Source of the DNA: Candidatus Gastranaerophilales bacterium
Lineage (GTDB): Bacteria > Cyanobacteriota > Vampirovibrionia > Gastranaerophilales > Gastranaerophilaceae
Length of the DNA stretch: 64,000 nucleotides
Direction: 5' to 3'
Assembly: GCA_928722015.1 (NCBI GenBank)
Contig: CAKMWI010000004.1
Span: 274,624-338,623, forward strand
The stretch's first letter is position 1. Each line of letters begins with the position of its first letter. The notes beneath the pieces were generated by a model that searched no databases, was not told the origin of the DNA, and saw only the letters and a list, made by a program, of their open reading frames with translations. Below are positions 1 to 8,827 of this stretch, one piece after another. A program made the position numbers and the translations under genes.

Positions 1-1
1 T

Positions 2-364
2 GATATAAATTATATTTTCCATGTTCATTCACCATATTTAACAGCATTTGCTTCTGCTGGAAAATCTTTAGACCAGCCGGTTTTAGCAGAAATAGTATAT
101 TGTTTTGGAAAAATACCTCTTGCCGAGTATGCACTGCCTGGTTCTAAAGATTTGGTTGATAATACATCAATTTATTTTAATGATTATGATGTAGTTTTAA
201 TGGCAAATCATGGTGTAATTGTTGGTGCTAATACAATAGAACAGGTTTATTTAAATTTGGAGCTCTGTGAAGCTTATGCACAAACTGTATTGGGTGCAAA
301 ACTTCTTGGAGGTGCTAAAATATTAACAGAGGAAGAAGTAGAAAAGATTTATTCATTAAAATAA
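2..364 (+). CDS. Class II aldolase/adducin family protein, 5' end outside window
   Basis: The frame is open from base 2 to the stop at 364, so the N-terminus lies outside the window. The visible part carries the HVHSPYLTAFA segment (residues 7-17 of the visible part; its two histidines are zinc ligands in the family) and a later LMANHG, whose histidine is the third expected ligand. Members cleave or epimerise phosphorylated sugars (L-fuculose-phosphate aldolase, ribulose-phosphate epimerase) or dehydrate methylthioribulose-phosphate, and the substrate cannot be chosen from this fragment. The gene ends 19 nt before lpxI on the same strand. The family is firm; the substrate is unknown. Confidence 0.85.
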   Translation, partial: DINYIFHVHSPYLTAFASAGKSLDQPVLAEIVYCFGKIPLAEYALPGSKDLVDNTSIYFNDYDVVLMANHGVIVGANTIEQVYLNLELCEAYAQTVLGAKLLGGAKILTEEEVEKIYSLK

Positions 365-383
365 AGTAAAAGAGGAAAATTGA

Positions 384-1199
384 ATGACAATAACTTTAGA
401 TAACAAACAAGGTTTAATAGCCGGAGATGGAATATTACCGGTTAGAATGGCACAGTATGCTAAAGAAAATGGGTTTGATGTGGTATGTATTTCTCTTGCA
501 AAAGATAATGTGAGAGAGTTAAAAAAGTACTGCTCAAAGGTTTATTCTTGCCATCCTGGAGAAGTTAATAAAATAGAGTCAATATTAAAAGACGAGCAAA
601 TTAAGCAGTTAACCTTTTTGGGAAAAGTTCATAAAAAAGTATTGTTACAGCTTCATAAATTTGATAAACGCGCAATTGATTTAATAAAAGAAGCGTCTAG
701 ATTGAACGATGATCAAGTAATGTTGATGATAGTCAATGAACTTGAAAAAATTGGAATAGAAGTATTGGATCAGACTATATTTATTAAAAATTTAATGATT
801 CCGGCAGGTGTATTAGGTAAACATAAACCTACAGATGTTCAAATGGAAGATGTTAATTATGGATTTTGGTTAGCAAAGGAAATGGGAAAACTGGACGTTG
901 GGCAGTCTGTAGTTATTAAAAATAAAATGATTATGGCAGTTGAAGCTATTGAAGGTACTGATGTATGTATAAAACGTGGTGCAAAGTTAGCCAAGGAAGG
1001 GGCTGTTATAGTAAAGGTCTCTAAACCAAGACAAGATAAGCGTTTTGATATTCCTGCAATAGGGATGAAAACACTTAGAACTATGCGTTTTCATCATGCA
1101 AATTTAATAGCTGTTGAAGCAAATGAAACTATAATTGTTGATCAGGAAAAAGTTATAAAATATGCTGATGAACATGGTATTGTTATAATGGCGGTGTAA
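384..1199 (+). CDS. lpxI: UDP-2,3-diacylglucosamine pyrophosphatase LpxI
   Basis: 271 aa, full length for the LpxI (formerly DUF1009) family, which hydrolyses UDP-2,3-diacylglucosamine to 2,3-diacylglucosamine-1-phosphate in lipid A synthesis, replacing LpxH. Visible family features are the N-terminal LIAGDGILP (residues 11-19), RLNDDQVM (about 106-113) and the C-terminal KPRQDKRFDIPAIG stretch (about 214-227) with the conserved Asp. An agagga Shine-Dalgarno sequence precedes the ATG. The TAA stop (1197-1199) abuts the lpxB ATG at 1200, so the two genes are probably translationally coupled, and they catalyse consecutive steps. The start is well supported. Confidence 0.95.
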   Translation: MTITLDNKQGLIAGDGILPVRMAQYAKENGFDVVCISLAKDNVRELKKYCSKVYSCHPGEVNKIESILKDEQIKQLTFLGKVHKKVLLQLHKFDKRAIDLIKEASRLNDDQVMLMIVNELEKIGIEVLDQTIFIKNLMIPAGVLGKHKPTDVQMEDVNYGFWLAKEMGKLDVGQSVVIKNKMIMAVEAIEGTDVCIKRGAKLAKEGAVIVKVSKPRQDKRFDIPAIGMKTLRTMRFHHANLIAVEANETIIVDQEKVIKYADEHGIVIMAV

Positions 1200-2327
1200 A
1201 TGAAGAAAATATTTATTATTACCGGTGAATATTCTGGAGATATTCATGCTGCAAATGTAGTTAAGCAGTTAAAGGCTTTGGACTGTGAGCTTGAATATGA
1301 AGGTATTGGTGGAATGAATATGTTTAGAGCAGGTGTTAAGCTTTTTGCAAATCAAGATAAGATGTCTGCTGTAGGAATTTCTCCTAAAATACTTATTGAT
1401 CATTATAAATTGGGTAAAGAAGTTGTCGATTACTTAAAAAATGTATATAAACCTGATTTAGTTCTTCTTATTGATTACGGTGCGTTTAATTTGTCTGTTG
1501 CTAAATTCTTAAAAGCTGCAGGGATGAAAATTTTTTATTATATCCCGCCTCAAGTTTGGGCAAGTCGTAAGTATCGAATTAATCTTATCAAAAAGTATGT
1601 AGATAAGGTTTTGTGTATTTTCCCTTTTGAAAAGCAATTATACGCTCAGTATGGTATTGATGTTCACTATTGTGGACATCCTTTAGTTTCTCAGTTGCCT
1701 CCAGCTGTTAATAAACAGGAATTTTTTACCAAACATGGATTAGATATAAGTAAAAAATTAGTTTCAGTTTTTCCGGGTTCTAGAGTTTTTGAATTGAAGC
1801 AATTAATGCCTGTGTTTAAAGATACTGTAAAAAAATTGAGAGAAAGGCATCCTGATTTGCAATTTTGTATGTCTCATGCTCCAAATCTTTCTGATGATGT
1901 TTATAAAAAATATTTAGGAAATGATTGTGATATTAAAGTGATAAAGGGTGAAAATCAGGCATTGTTAAGTGTATCCGACGCTCTTATTTTAGCATCCGGA
2001 ACAGTTGCTTTAGAAGCTTGTTTATATAAAACTCCTATGATTATTGCATATCGCGGACCAAAGTTATTTTATTGGATTTATCTTCTGGTCAGGTGCATAG
2101 AAAGAGTTTCTCTTCCTAATATTATTGCAGATAAATTTATTGTTCCTGAAATTATTCAGGATAGAGTTTCAGTATTGAATATTACCTATGAAATTGAAGA
2201 ATTGTTATACAATCAAGCCAGAAGAGAAAAAACTATCAATGAGCTTGGCAATGTTCGAGAAATGCTTTCAAATAAAAATTCTGCGTTAGAGGTGGCAAAA
2301 GTTATTGATATGGAATTATTTTCGTAA
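1200..2327 (+). CDS. lpxB: Lipid-A-disaccharide synthase LpxB
   Basis: 375 aa, normal length for the GT19 glycosyltransferase LpxB, which condenses 2,3-diacylglucosamine-1-phosphate with UDP-2,3-diacylglucosamine at the inner face of the cytoplasmic membrane. It begins with ITGEYSGDIHAANV (the GExSGD nucleotide-sugar motif, about residues 7-20). It contains YIPPQVWASR, FPGSRVFELK and SGTVALEACLYKTPMI, all typical of the family. It starts directly after lpxI without its own intergenic space. The pair shows that this organism makes a lipid A-type outer leaflet. Confidence 0.95.
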   Translation: MKKIFIITGEYSGDIHAANVVKQLKALDCELEYEGIGGMNMFRAGVKLFANQDKMSAVGISPKILIDHYKLGKEVVDYLKNVYKPDLVLLIDYGAFNLSVAKFLKAAGMKIFYYIPPQVWASRKYRINLIKKYVDKVLCIFPFEKQLYAQYGIDVHYCGHPLVSQLPPAVNKQEFFTKHGLDISKKLVSVFPGSRVFELKQLMPVFKDTVKKLRERHPDLQFCMSHAPNLSDDVYKKYLGNDCDIKVIKGENQALLSVSDALILASGTVALEACLYKTPMIIAYRGPKLFYWIYLLVRCIERVSLPNIIADKFIVPEIIQDRVSVLNITYEIEELLYNQARREKTINELGNVREMLSNKNSALEVAKVIDMELFS

Positions 2328-2404
2328 CATAACTTTAAAAGTCTAGTAAAATAAGCAATTTTAATTACTCTAGCTATTTTATATAATTGTAGGCTAGTGA
2401 TTTT

Positions 2405-4204
2405 ATGATAAATTCAATTCCAACAATTGAATCTAAATATAATAATACATTTGGTGAATTTACAAATAAGAAATTACCAAGTGATTATTGGCTGCCTGCT
2501 GATGTCGATAAATCAGAAAAGAGACGAGATAAAAATAAAATAATAATCATGACGCCTGATGAGGCGAGGTCTACAAACAATGCACGTTTAATAGGTTTAT
2601 CAATAGCAGGAGCTACAGTTTTAACGGCAGCAGGATTGTTTTTTATATTGAAGGGTGGGCCAAAAGGGCTGTCAAGAAATTTCCAAAAATTTAGAGATGC
2701 ATTAGAAAGAAAAGTACAAAATTCAAAACTTAATAATACAAGCCATAAAGGGCTAAATAAAGTTTATATCTTTATGATTAGAAAACTTGATGTAGCTCAA
2801 CAAAAATTTGAAGCTGTGAATAATTTTACTACGCTTAAAGATTTGCTGTTTAAAAAGATTATGTATAATGATTTTGGTTTAAAACCGTTGAAAATTACGG
2901 GGAAAACTAATTACGGACAGAAGATTCATGATGGTATTACTCGTATATTTGAAAAATTAGGTCGTCAGTCTGTTTTAAATTCATATAATAAAACTGCTGG
3001 TAAAATAGCTGAACGAAAACTCCTTTGTTCTAGTGCTGCAAAAAATATATTGTCAGGTAATACTTATGATATTATTGAAATAAATGGACTCCGCCAGTCA
3101 AAAGCTCAATGGCTTTCTCAGTTGAATGATATGAATGCAGCTTTGGATAACACTTTTGATAAACATTTTAATAAAAATGCATTGACGTTTAGATATTTAA
3201 AGATAAAGAAAGCTGCTGAATCATTGAAAATTAATTTTGATAGTCTGAAAGTGTTTTTATCTAAGGATTTATTGAGTACGTTTATGGCTGAAAATGTAAT
3301 CGCAAAAGAAAAAGCATCTATGCAGAAAATTGTAAAAGGTTATAGAAAAAATCTTTCTTACTCTATAGCTGATTTAGCGCATGATGCTGATGATAAAATT
3401 ATAAAAATGACTCAGGCAATAAGTTATAAAGATATCGAGAAGATTCAGATGTTAAGGCATTTACGTCAGGATTTTAAGGCTCTTGGAAAATCCGGTATTG
3501 GTGATAAAGACTTAAAATTTAAAATACTTAACAGTATAGAAAGTTTCAGAAAGGAAATATTGGATTCTATTAGAGGTAAATCTATAGATGAAAATGTTGC
3601 AAAAGGATTATTGGCCGGAGTCGATGATTTGAAAATGTCTGTTACTCAATTTAAGCAGGGGCAAGTTGAAGATATTTTGGATATTTATCGTAAAATCTTA
3701 AATCCTGCAGAGTATGAACTTGTTGAAAAAGCATATAAAAATGAAATTAAAGCACTAGATAAATCTATACATATAGAAACAGAAGAATTTGTAAGTAAAA
3801 TAAGGGATTTGACTACCGGCGGTGCTCCGACAGATATATTAACAATACTAGGTTCTCTTGCTACACTTGGTTATTATCTTGGAAAATCTGATAATAACGA
3901 AGAAAGAGTTTCTATATCATTAAAATACGGTATTCCGGCAATTGCAGGTATTGGGGTTACCTTATTCTGTAATGCAAAGTTGTATGCCGGTACAAAATCA
4001 TTATTAATAGGTAGTATTTCTACAGTTATTGTTAACAAAATAGGTTCTTGGGCGGATAATTTGTTGAAAAAATATAGAACGTCTAAGAAGGATGAAAATT
4101 CAAAACCTGTTGTTCCTCAAATAGATGGTCAAACATTAGATTTAACCTCTTCAGATAGACAGGTTGTACAAAATAATGTATCAATTCCAAGTAAAACAGC
4201 TTAA
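2405..4204 (+). CDS. Hypothetical membrane-associated protein, 599 aa
   Basis: No family is recognised. There is no N-terminal signal peptide. A first hydrophobic segment lies around residues 62-80 (LIGLSIAGATVLTAAGLFFI). A long, Lys-rich, mainly helical region (about 90-470) follows, with coiled-coil-like heptads. A second hydrophobic cluster of two or three segments lies near 475-545 (ILTILGSLATLGYYLG and IPAIAGIGVTLFC). The tail is polar and Ser/Gln-rich. A perfect TATAAT at 2382-2387 precedes the ATG and there is no strong Shine-Dalgarno sequence. It is probably anchored in the cytoplasmic membrane with a large soluble helical part. It could be a lineage-specific structural or surface-associated protein; the function is unknown. 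Confidence 0.75.
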   Translation: MINSIPTIESKYNNTFGEFTNKKLPSDYWLPADVDKSEKRRDKNKIIIMTPDEARSTNNARLIGLSIAGATVLTAAGLFFILKGGPKGLSRNFQKFRDALERKVQNSKLNNTSHKGLNKVYIFMIRKLDVAQQKFEAVNNFTTLKDLLFKKIMYNDFGLKPLKITGKTNYGQKIHDGITRIFEKLGRQSVLNSYNKTAGKIAERKLLCSSAAKNILSGNTYDIIEINGLRQSKAQWLSQLNDMNAALDNTFDKHFNKNALTFRYLKIKKAAESLKINFDSLKVFLSKDLLSTFMAENVIAKEKASMQKIVKGYRKNLSYSIADLAHDADDKIIKMTQAISYKDIEKIQMLRHLRQDFKALGKSGIGDKDLKFKILNSIESFRKEILDSIRGKSIDENVAKGLLAGVDDLKMSVTQFKQGQVEDILDIYRKILNPAEYELVEKAYKNEIKALDKSIHIETEEFVSKIRDLTTGGAPTDILTILGSLATLGYYLGKSDNNEERVSISLKYGIPAIAGIGVTLFCNAKLYAGTKSLLIGSISTVIVNKIGSWADNLLKKYRTSKKDENSKPVVPQIDGQTLDLTSSDRQVVQNNVSIPSKTA

Positions 4205-4244
4205 TAATATCCACTAAAAACAGTATAGCTATATTTCTGGTTTT

Positions 4245-4253
4245 TGTTAAAAT
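4245..4253 (+). promoter_or_regulatory. Extended -10 promoter element before dgt
   Basis: TGTTAAAAT is an extended -10 (TG-N-TAAAAT) located just upstream of the gaggggag ribosome binding site (4261-4268) of the dGTPase gene. No good -35 is seen. The same nonamer occurs upstream of mazG and the spoIID gene. Confidence 0.5.
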
Positions 4254-4275
4254 CACTACTGAGGGGAGAATTGTG

Positions 4276-5295
4276 ATGACACTAACCATCAGAGAAAAAT
4301 TAGAAAAAAGAGAAATTGATAACTTAAGTGATATAGCTACTAAATCTGCCTATTCAAAAGGAAGAACAGAACCTGAAGAAAAATCTGCTTTACGTACTGA
4401 TTTTCAACGGGATAGAGATAGAATTTTGCATTCAAAAGCTTTCAGAAGGCTGAAGCATAAGACTCAAGTTTTTTTATCACCATTTGATGATCATTTTAGA
4501 ACAAGATTAACTCATACTCTTGAGGTTTCACAAATAGGCAGAACTATAGCAAGAGCGCTGGACTTAAATGAAGATTTGGTTGAAGCTATTTCATTAGGGC
4601 ATGATTTGGGACATACACCTTTTGGTCATTGTGGGGAAGGTGTTCTTAATGAATTGGTTTCCGGCGGATTTCATCACAATATTCAGAGTGTTCGAGTTGT
4701 TGAAGTTCTTGAACATTTAAATCTTTGTCGTGAAACTATTGATGGTATTTTAACTCATACGTGGGGATTCAAACCAACAACACCAGAGGGGAAAGTTGTC
4801 CAATTGGCAGATAAAATTGCATATATAAATCATGATATTGAAGATTCTATTAGAGCAGGAGTTATTTCAGAAAGTGATTTGCCAAAGGATTGTATTGATT
4901 ATTTCTCATCTAATCAAAGTAAACGATTGAACAAAATGATTAATGAAGTTGTAAATAATTCTATAGGGCAGTCGGATATTGCAATGAGCGATGAAGGCTG
5001 GTATTATACAACAAAACTTAGGGATTGGATGTTTGAGAATGTTTATATTGATTCTCCTGCCAAGTTTGAAGAAAAAAAGGCTCGTAGAGTAATAAAAGAA
5101 CTTTTTTATTTGTATGTAGAAATGCTTGAACCAATGTGTCCTAAGGAAAAAATTGTACGGGTAGTAACAGACTATATATCAGGCATGACTGATAGGTATG
5201 CTGTAGAAAAATTTAAAGAAAACTTTATTCCAACCGGCTTGAAATGTGGTTCAAAAGATGATTATTTATTCAAATTGGCAAAGATTATTGATTGA
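4276..5295 (+). CDS. dgt: dGTPase-like HD phosphohydrolase
   Basis: About 339 aa, matching the non-E. coli type of deoxyguanosinetriphosphate triphosphohydrolase, which cuts dNTPs to deoxynucleoside plus triphosphate. The HD metal site is visible as RLTHTLEVSQ, then HDLGHTPFGH, with a further Asp in QLADKIAYINHDIED. The N-terminal RDFQRDRDRI...FRRLKHKTQV block is typical. A GTG at 4273 and an ATG at 4276 are adjacent. The strong gaggggag ribosome binding site ends at 4268, which favours the ATG (7 nt spacing). Cytoplasmic. It probably controls nucleotide pools; some homologues defend against phage, but nothing here indicates that. Confidence 0.9.
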   Translation: MTLTIREKLEKREIDNLSDIATKSAYSKGRTEPEEKSALRTDFQRDRDRILHSKAFRRLKHKTQVFLSPFDDHFRTRLTHTLEVSQIGRTIARALDLNEDLVEAISLGHDLGHTPFGHCGEGVLNELVSGGFHHNIQSVRVVEVLEHLNLCRETIDGILTHTWGFKPTTPEGKVVQLADKIAYINHDIEDSIRAGVISESDLPKDCIDYFSSNQSKRLNKMINEVVNNSIGQSDIAMSDEGWYYTTKLRDWMFENVYIDSPAKFEEKKARRVIKELFYLYVEMLEPMCPKEKIVRVVTDYISGMTDRYAVEKFKENFIPTGLKCGSKDDYLFKLAKIID

Positions 5296-5319
5296 TAATT
5301 TAAAAAATAAGAGTATAAT
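5292..5319 (+). promoter_or_regulatory. Promoter TTGATA-N16-TATAAT of xer gene
   Basis: -35 TTGATA at 5292-5297 and a perfect -10 TATAAT at 5314-5319. The ATG of the recombinase gene is at 5329, so the expected transcription start is only 0-4 nt before the start codon. No Shine-Dalgarno sequence lies between them, so the mRNA is probably leaderless. Confidence 0.65.
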
Positions 5320-5328
5320 CAAATCTAT

Positions 5329-6204
5329 ATGGATATACAATTTTTGGCAGAATATTTAGAATATTTGGAAGTTGAAAAAGGTCTATCGACTAATACGATA
5401 GATGCATATAGAAGAGATTTAGCTGCATTTATTGATTTTTGTAAGAATCTTGGACTTGCAGATGTTACACTTGTGAACAGAACTAATGTAAATTCTTACA
5501 TCTTGAAGCTTAGAGAAAAATGTTATACTGCATCAAGCGTTGTAAGAAAAATAGCTTCACTTCGCGGTTTTTTTAAATGGTTAAGTGCAAATGAATATAT
5601 ATTAACAGATCCTGTTCAGACCCTTGAACAGCCAAAACTTCCTAAAAAGCTGCCAAAAGTTATGTCAATTGAAGAAATTAGTACGATTTTGAATTCAAAT
5701 TTAAATATTGAAGAAGCGTTAATTGTAGAACTTTTATACGGTTGTGGTTTGAGAGTTTCAGAACTCGTAAATTTAAAATTGAATAATATTGATATAAAGG
5801 CAAAATATATTCAATGTTATGGTAAGGGTTCAAAAGAAAGGATTGTCCCATTTGGTAAAAAAGCTCAGGCAGCATTGAATAAGTATTTAAAAGTCAGAGA
5901 TATTAACATTTTAAAAAATAAATTGTCTGATACAAAGGTTTTATTTATAAAAGATGATGGAAAAAATCTTACAAGGCAAGATGTATATAATTTTATTAGG
6001 AAACAAGGAGAAAAAATTCATAAACATATTTCTCCGCATACGTTGCGGCATAGTTTTGCAACTCATTTGCTGGAAAATGGTGCAGACTTAAGGGTTGTTC
6101 AAGAGCTTTTAGGGCATAGTGATGTCTCTACAACGCAACTTTATACTCATATAACTAAAAAGCGGCTTAAAGAGGTATATTTTGCAATAAATAATGGCTC
6201 GTGA
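5329..6204 (+). CDS. xerD: Tyrosine recombinase XerC/XerD family
   Basis: 291 aa, the usual Xer length. The N-terminal SAM-like core-binding domain (about 1-85) is followed by the catalytic domain. The full catalytic set is visible: R142 in GCGLRVSEL, K166 in YGKGSKER, H237 and R240 in HTLRHSFATHL, H263 in LLGHSDV, and nucleophile Y272 in QLYTHI. It resolves chromosome dimers at dif, working at the septum with FtsK. No phage or integron context is present, so a housekeeping role is likely. XerC and XerD cannot be separated with certainty; the symbol is a best guess. It lacks a Shine-Dalgarno sequence. Confidence 0.85.
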   Translation: MDIQFLAEYLEYLEVEKGLSTNTIDAYRRDLAAFIDFCKNLGLADVTLVNRTNVNSYILKLREKCYTASSVVRKIASLRGFFKWLSANEYILTDPVQTLEQPKLPKKLPKVMSIEEISTILNSNLNIEEALIVELLYGCGLRVSELVNLKLNNIDIKAKYIQCYGKGSKERIVPFGKKAQAALNKYLKVRDINILKNKLSDTKVLFIKDDGKNLTRQDVYNFIRKQGEKIHKHISPHTLRHSFATHLLENGADLRVVQELLGHSDVSTTQLYTHITKKRLKEVYFAINNGS

Positions 6205-6210
6205 TAATAT
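6182..6210 (+). promoter_or_regulatory. Candidate promoter of bioD-like gene inside the xer 3' end
   Basis: TTGCAA at 6182-6187, 17 nt spacer, extended -10 TGATAATAT with hexamer TAATAT at 6205-6210. The ATG follows 6 nt after the -10. No Shine-Dalgarno sequence is seen, so this looks like another leaderless start. Confidence 0.45.
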
Positions 6211-6216
6211 TAAATT

Positions 6217-6936
6217 ATGCTAAGTATTTTTATTTCTGGTTTAGTTAGACAATCAGGTAAAACATTATTAACTGCCGGACTGGCCGGTACAATGCAGAGT
6301 CTTTGTTATTCAACTTCAGTGTATAAACCGATACAAACCGGAGCAGTTTTGTTAAATAATACTGTTATGAGCCAAGATTTGCAGGCAATTAGAAATATAG
6401 ATTCTAACATTCGTGTTTCTTCTGTGTATGCATTTCAGAGTCCAAGAACTCCATTAGTTGCCGCTTATGAGGAAAATTCTAAAATAGATATAACTGTTAT
6501 TCATAATGAATTTCAATCTAATATTCAAATGACTGAATGTCATATTGTAGAAGGTGCTAACAGTGTTTTTTCACCTATTGATGAACATAGAACTGAAGCT
6601 GATATTATTAAAATGCTTGGACTACCGTTGCTTCTTGTTGTAAATCCTAAAATTTCTTCTATTGGAGAGGTAATTGCCGGGGTAAATTTTGTTTTATCTA
6701 ACAAGGTGAATCTTTTAGGTATTGTGATTAATGATTATGATGAAAATTCTGAAAATTTGGAAGAAAAATATTTTCCACAGTTAATAAAAGAATACACAAA
6801 TATTGAAATTTTAGGTTATTTACCTCATTATGATGATATGATATCTCTTACCCCTGATACATTGATTGCAGATATTTTGAATAGGGTAGATATTGAAAAA
6901 ATTTTTGCGCTTAAAATTGCGAAATTAAATGCATAG
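6217..6936 (+). CDS. BioD-like P-loop ATPase (dethiobiotin synthetase family)
   Basis: 239 aa. The order of features follows dethiobiotin synthetase: an N-terminal P-loop, VYKPIQTGA (the KP-Q-TG substrate loop), a VEGAN segment in place of the usual PEGAGG, and a Rossmann-like C-terminal half with LGIVINDY. The P-loop reads GLVRQSGKT (8-16) rather than GTDTxVGKT. BioD closes the ureido ring of biotin using CO2 and ATP. With the altered P-loop and no other biotin gene nearby, a related carboxylase or ligase-like role remains possible. It is followed by a strong bidirectional terminator. Confidence 0.7.
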   Translation: MLSIFISGLVRQSGKTLLTAGLAGTMQSLCYSTSVYKPIQTGAVLLNNTVMSQDLQAIRNIDSNIRVSSVYAFQSPRTPLVAAYEENSKIDITVIHNEFQSNIQMTECHIVEGANSVFSPIDEHRTEADIIKMLGLPLLLVVNPKISSIGEVIAGVNFVLSNKVNLLGIVINDYDENSENLEEKYFPQLIKEYTNIEILGYLPHYDDMISLTPDTLIADILNRVDIEKIFALKIAKLNA

Positions 6937-6956
6937 CTTTATATGTTTTAATCGAA

Positions 6957-6984
6957 AAAGGTTTCGATTTTATTCGAAACCTTT
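6957..6984. terminator. Bidirectional Rho-independent terminator
   Basis: A perfect 11-bp stem aaaggtttcga / tcgaaaccttt with a 6-nt loop lies between the convergent bioD-like gene and the minus-strand gene ending at 7029. A T-rich tract follows on the plus side. Confidence 0.8.
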
Positions 6985-7007
6985 ATTATATTTATCTAGA
7001 ATTTATT

Positions 7008-7030
7008 ATTTATTTATTTATTTATTTATT
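7008..7030. repeat. (TTTA)n microsatellite
   Basis: About five consecutive TTTA units immediately after the terminator and reaching the stop codon of the minus-strand gene. A slippage-prone tract like this could alter the extreme C-terminus of that protein. Confidence 0.7.
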
Positions 7031-7415
7031 AGCTTAGTGCCATTAGTGCTTTTACTGAACGGGCATTTTCTTTTACTTCTTCGTCAAACCCTTCAGAGTT
7101 AATTGTATTTTCTAATACTTTCATAGCTTCTTCTTTATTTTCTAATGAAAGTAATTCATTAATTGTACTCATAGCAACTACAGTTGACATATCGTTAATG
7201 CCTTTTCCTCTATTGCCGATAACAACTGATAATGAATCATGTTCATTTCTTTTTACCAGAGCTCTTGAAGTCATTTCTCTTACTTCATCGATTGAAGAAT
7301 TTGTTCCTATTTCTTCAAGAACTGCAACTGAATCAGGGTTAGGATTAATTGTTAATGATTCAATTATATTACTAACTTTATCAAAGTTTTTGTTATTTTT
7401 AAATTTATTATTCAT
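7029..7415 (-). CDS. Hypothetical helical-repeat protein, 128 aa
   Basis: No named family. The protein is small, soluble and acidic, with alternating amphipathic helices reminiscent of HEAT/armadillo-like repeats (for example NPDSVAVLEEIG...VREMTSRALVK and NKEEAMKVLENTINSEGF). There is no signal peptide or membrane segment. A good agaggagg ribosome binding site precedes the ATG. It lies 14 nt downstream of the 173-aa gene on the same strand, so the two are probably co-transcribed. A protein-binding role is inference from the repeat appearance only. Confidence 0.65.
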   Translation of the reverse strand: MNNKFKNNKNFDKVSNIIESLTINPNPDSVAVLEEIGTNSSIDEVREMTSRALVKRNEHDSLSVVIGNRGKGINDMSTVVAMSTINELLSLENKEEAMKVLENTINSEGFDEEVKENARSVKALMALS

Positions 7416-7429
7416 CTATATTTCCTCCT

Positions 7430-7951
7430 CTATGCTGCCATGTCAGCTTCAAGTGCCGCCAAGCTTTCTTTAAACATTGGTTTGATTTCACTATGAGGAT
7501 CCATTTTTGACATCTTGCTGATTTCTCTGTCATGGCTGTTTACAAAGAATGATGTGATATCTCTGGTTAAAACATTTTTTGCTCCTTCTAAATCCAGAGT
7601 AACTTCTTTGTTTCCAAGTTCGTGAATTTTATTCCAAGTATTTACTAAACTATCTTTCATTCTTGCTCCGAAGGCTTTAATTGATTCGATACCTTCGTAG
7701 AATTTATTTCCAAAATCACTTATTGAACCTACAAATGTAGAATACAGTCTCTTTGAACTGGCTGTTAGGTTTCCTGTGAAGCTAATTTTTTTGTTGTCTT
7801 CTTTGCTTGATTCAAAAACATCTTCAGTTAAAATATTTTTTTGAAAATTTGAAGCGGCAAAAGGGTTGCTTGTTCTTGCAACATTTTGTTCAGTTACGCT
7901 CGTATTAAAAATACGATGGCTTAATTGATTAATTCTTTCAATTGCTGACAT
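7430..7951 (-). CDS. Hypothetical protein with N-terminal ISFTG motif, 173 aa
   Basis: No family is recognised. An N-terminal disordered, Ser/Asn-rich stretch (about 1-55) is followed by KKISFTGNL (about 54-62), a short motif also seen near the N-terminus of other lineage-specific proteins in this window. Amphipathic helices follow (about 70-170). There is no signal peptide or transmembrane segment. The start has an AAAGAGG ribosome binding site. First gene of a probable two-gene unit with the 128-aa helical-repeat protein. Confidence 0.65.
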   Translation of the reverse strand: MSAIERINQLSHRIFNTSVTEQNVARTSNPFAASNFQKNILTEDVFESSKEDNKKISFTGNLTASSKRLYSTFVGSISDFGNKFYEGIESIKAFGARMKDSLVNTWNKIHELGNKEVTLDLEGAKNVLTRDITSFFVNSHDREISKMSKMDPHSEIKPMFKESLAALEADMAA

Positions 7952-8032
7952 ATATTAAACCTCTTTCTAGATTATCCACGTACCTAGTCTATCATAGTGC
8001 AGAGATATTAAATCCACCTTTTGAATGATTTG

Positions 8033-8041
8033 TGTTAAAAT
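8033..8041 (+). promoter_or_regulatory. Extended -10 (TGTTAAAAT) directly before mazG
   Basis: The hexamer TAAAAT at 8036-8041 lies 6 nt before the ATG at 8048, and no Shine-Dalgarno sequence is present. It fits a leaderless transcript beginning at or next to the ATG. Confidence 0.5.
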
Positions 8042-8047
8042 GTGAAT

Positions 8048-8827
8048 ATGGAATATAATAATTTGACGGAACTTATAGGTGTAATTGCAAAACTCAGGAG
8101 CCCTGAAGGTTGTCCTTGGGATAGAGCGCAGACTCATAGTTCTCTTCGTTCTAATATGTTGGAGGAGGCTTATGAAGCAGTCGATGCTATTGATGATGGT
8201 GATATGCCTCATTTAAGGGAAGAATTAGGGGATGTTTTACTTCAAGTTTTATTGCATTCTCAGATTGCTTCTGAAAATGGCGATTTTACAATTGATGATG
8301 TTGCAAAAGAATTAAAGGATAAATTAATTCACAGACATCCTCATGTTTTTGGTAATGCTCATCTGGAGACTCCAGATGAAGTAAAGGATGCTTGGGATAA
8401 ATTAAAGGCCGAGGAAAAAATTCATAGAAAATCGGTCATGGATGGTATTTCAAGGTGTCAGGCTGCATTGATGTCGGCGCAAAAAATTTCTAAAAGAGCT
8501 GTTAAAACTGGTTTTGAATGGCCTGATGAAGATTCTTTATATGCGTGTATAAAATCAGAATTTGATGAATTTAAACAAGCAAAACTAGAACAGAATAAGT
8601 TTCACATGGAAGAAGAGTTTGGTGATATTTTATTTGCAACCGTGAATCTTGCAAGATGGAATGATATTGATGCTGAACAAGCTTTGTTAAAAGCTAATAA
8701 AAAATTTGAGAAACGCTTTCGCAAAATGGAAGAGTTAGCAGTGAAACCATTGAATGAATATTCTTTTGAGGAATTTGATGCACTGTGGAGGCAGGCAAAA
8801 GTTGCAGTTGATAAGCAGGTGAAATAA
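8048..8827 (+). CDS. mazG: Nucleoside triphosphate pyrophosphohydrolase MazG
   Basis: About 259 aa, matching full-length MazG with two tandem MazG modules. The first has CPWDRAQTHSSLR, LEEAYEAVDAI and REELGDVLLQ (EExx-ExxD metal motif); the second has the weaker EFDEFKQAK and EEFGDILFATVNLAR. The enzyme hydrolyses (d)NTPs, including aberrant ones, to NMP plus PPi. A GTG at 8042 is also in frame. The ATG at 8048 is preferred because a -10 element ends at 8041 and no ribosome binding site is present. The stop overlaps the next ATG by one base (taATG), so folE2 is translationally coupled. Confidence 0.9.
   Translation: MEYNNLTELIGVIAKLRSPEGCPWDRAQTHSSLRSNMLEEAYEAVDAIDDGDMPHLREELGDVLLQVLLHSQIASENGDFTIDDVAKELKDKLIHRHPHVFGNAHLETPDEVKDAWDKLKAEEKIHRKSVMDGISRCQAALMSAQKISKRAVKTGFEWPDEDSLYACIKSEFDEFKQAKLEQNKFHMEEEFGDILFATVNLARWNDIDAEQALLKANKKFEKRFRKMEELAVKPLNEYSFEEFDALWRQAKVAVDKQVK

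Noticed and set aside
5329..6204. Integron or phage integrase
   Set aside because: Length, motif set and housekeeping neighbours fit Xer; no att duplications or mobile genes nearby.
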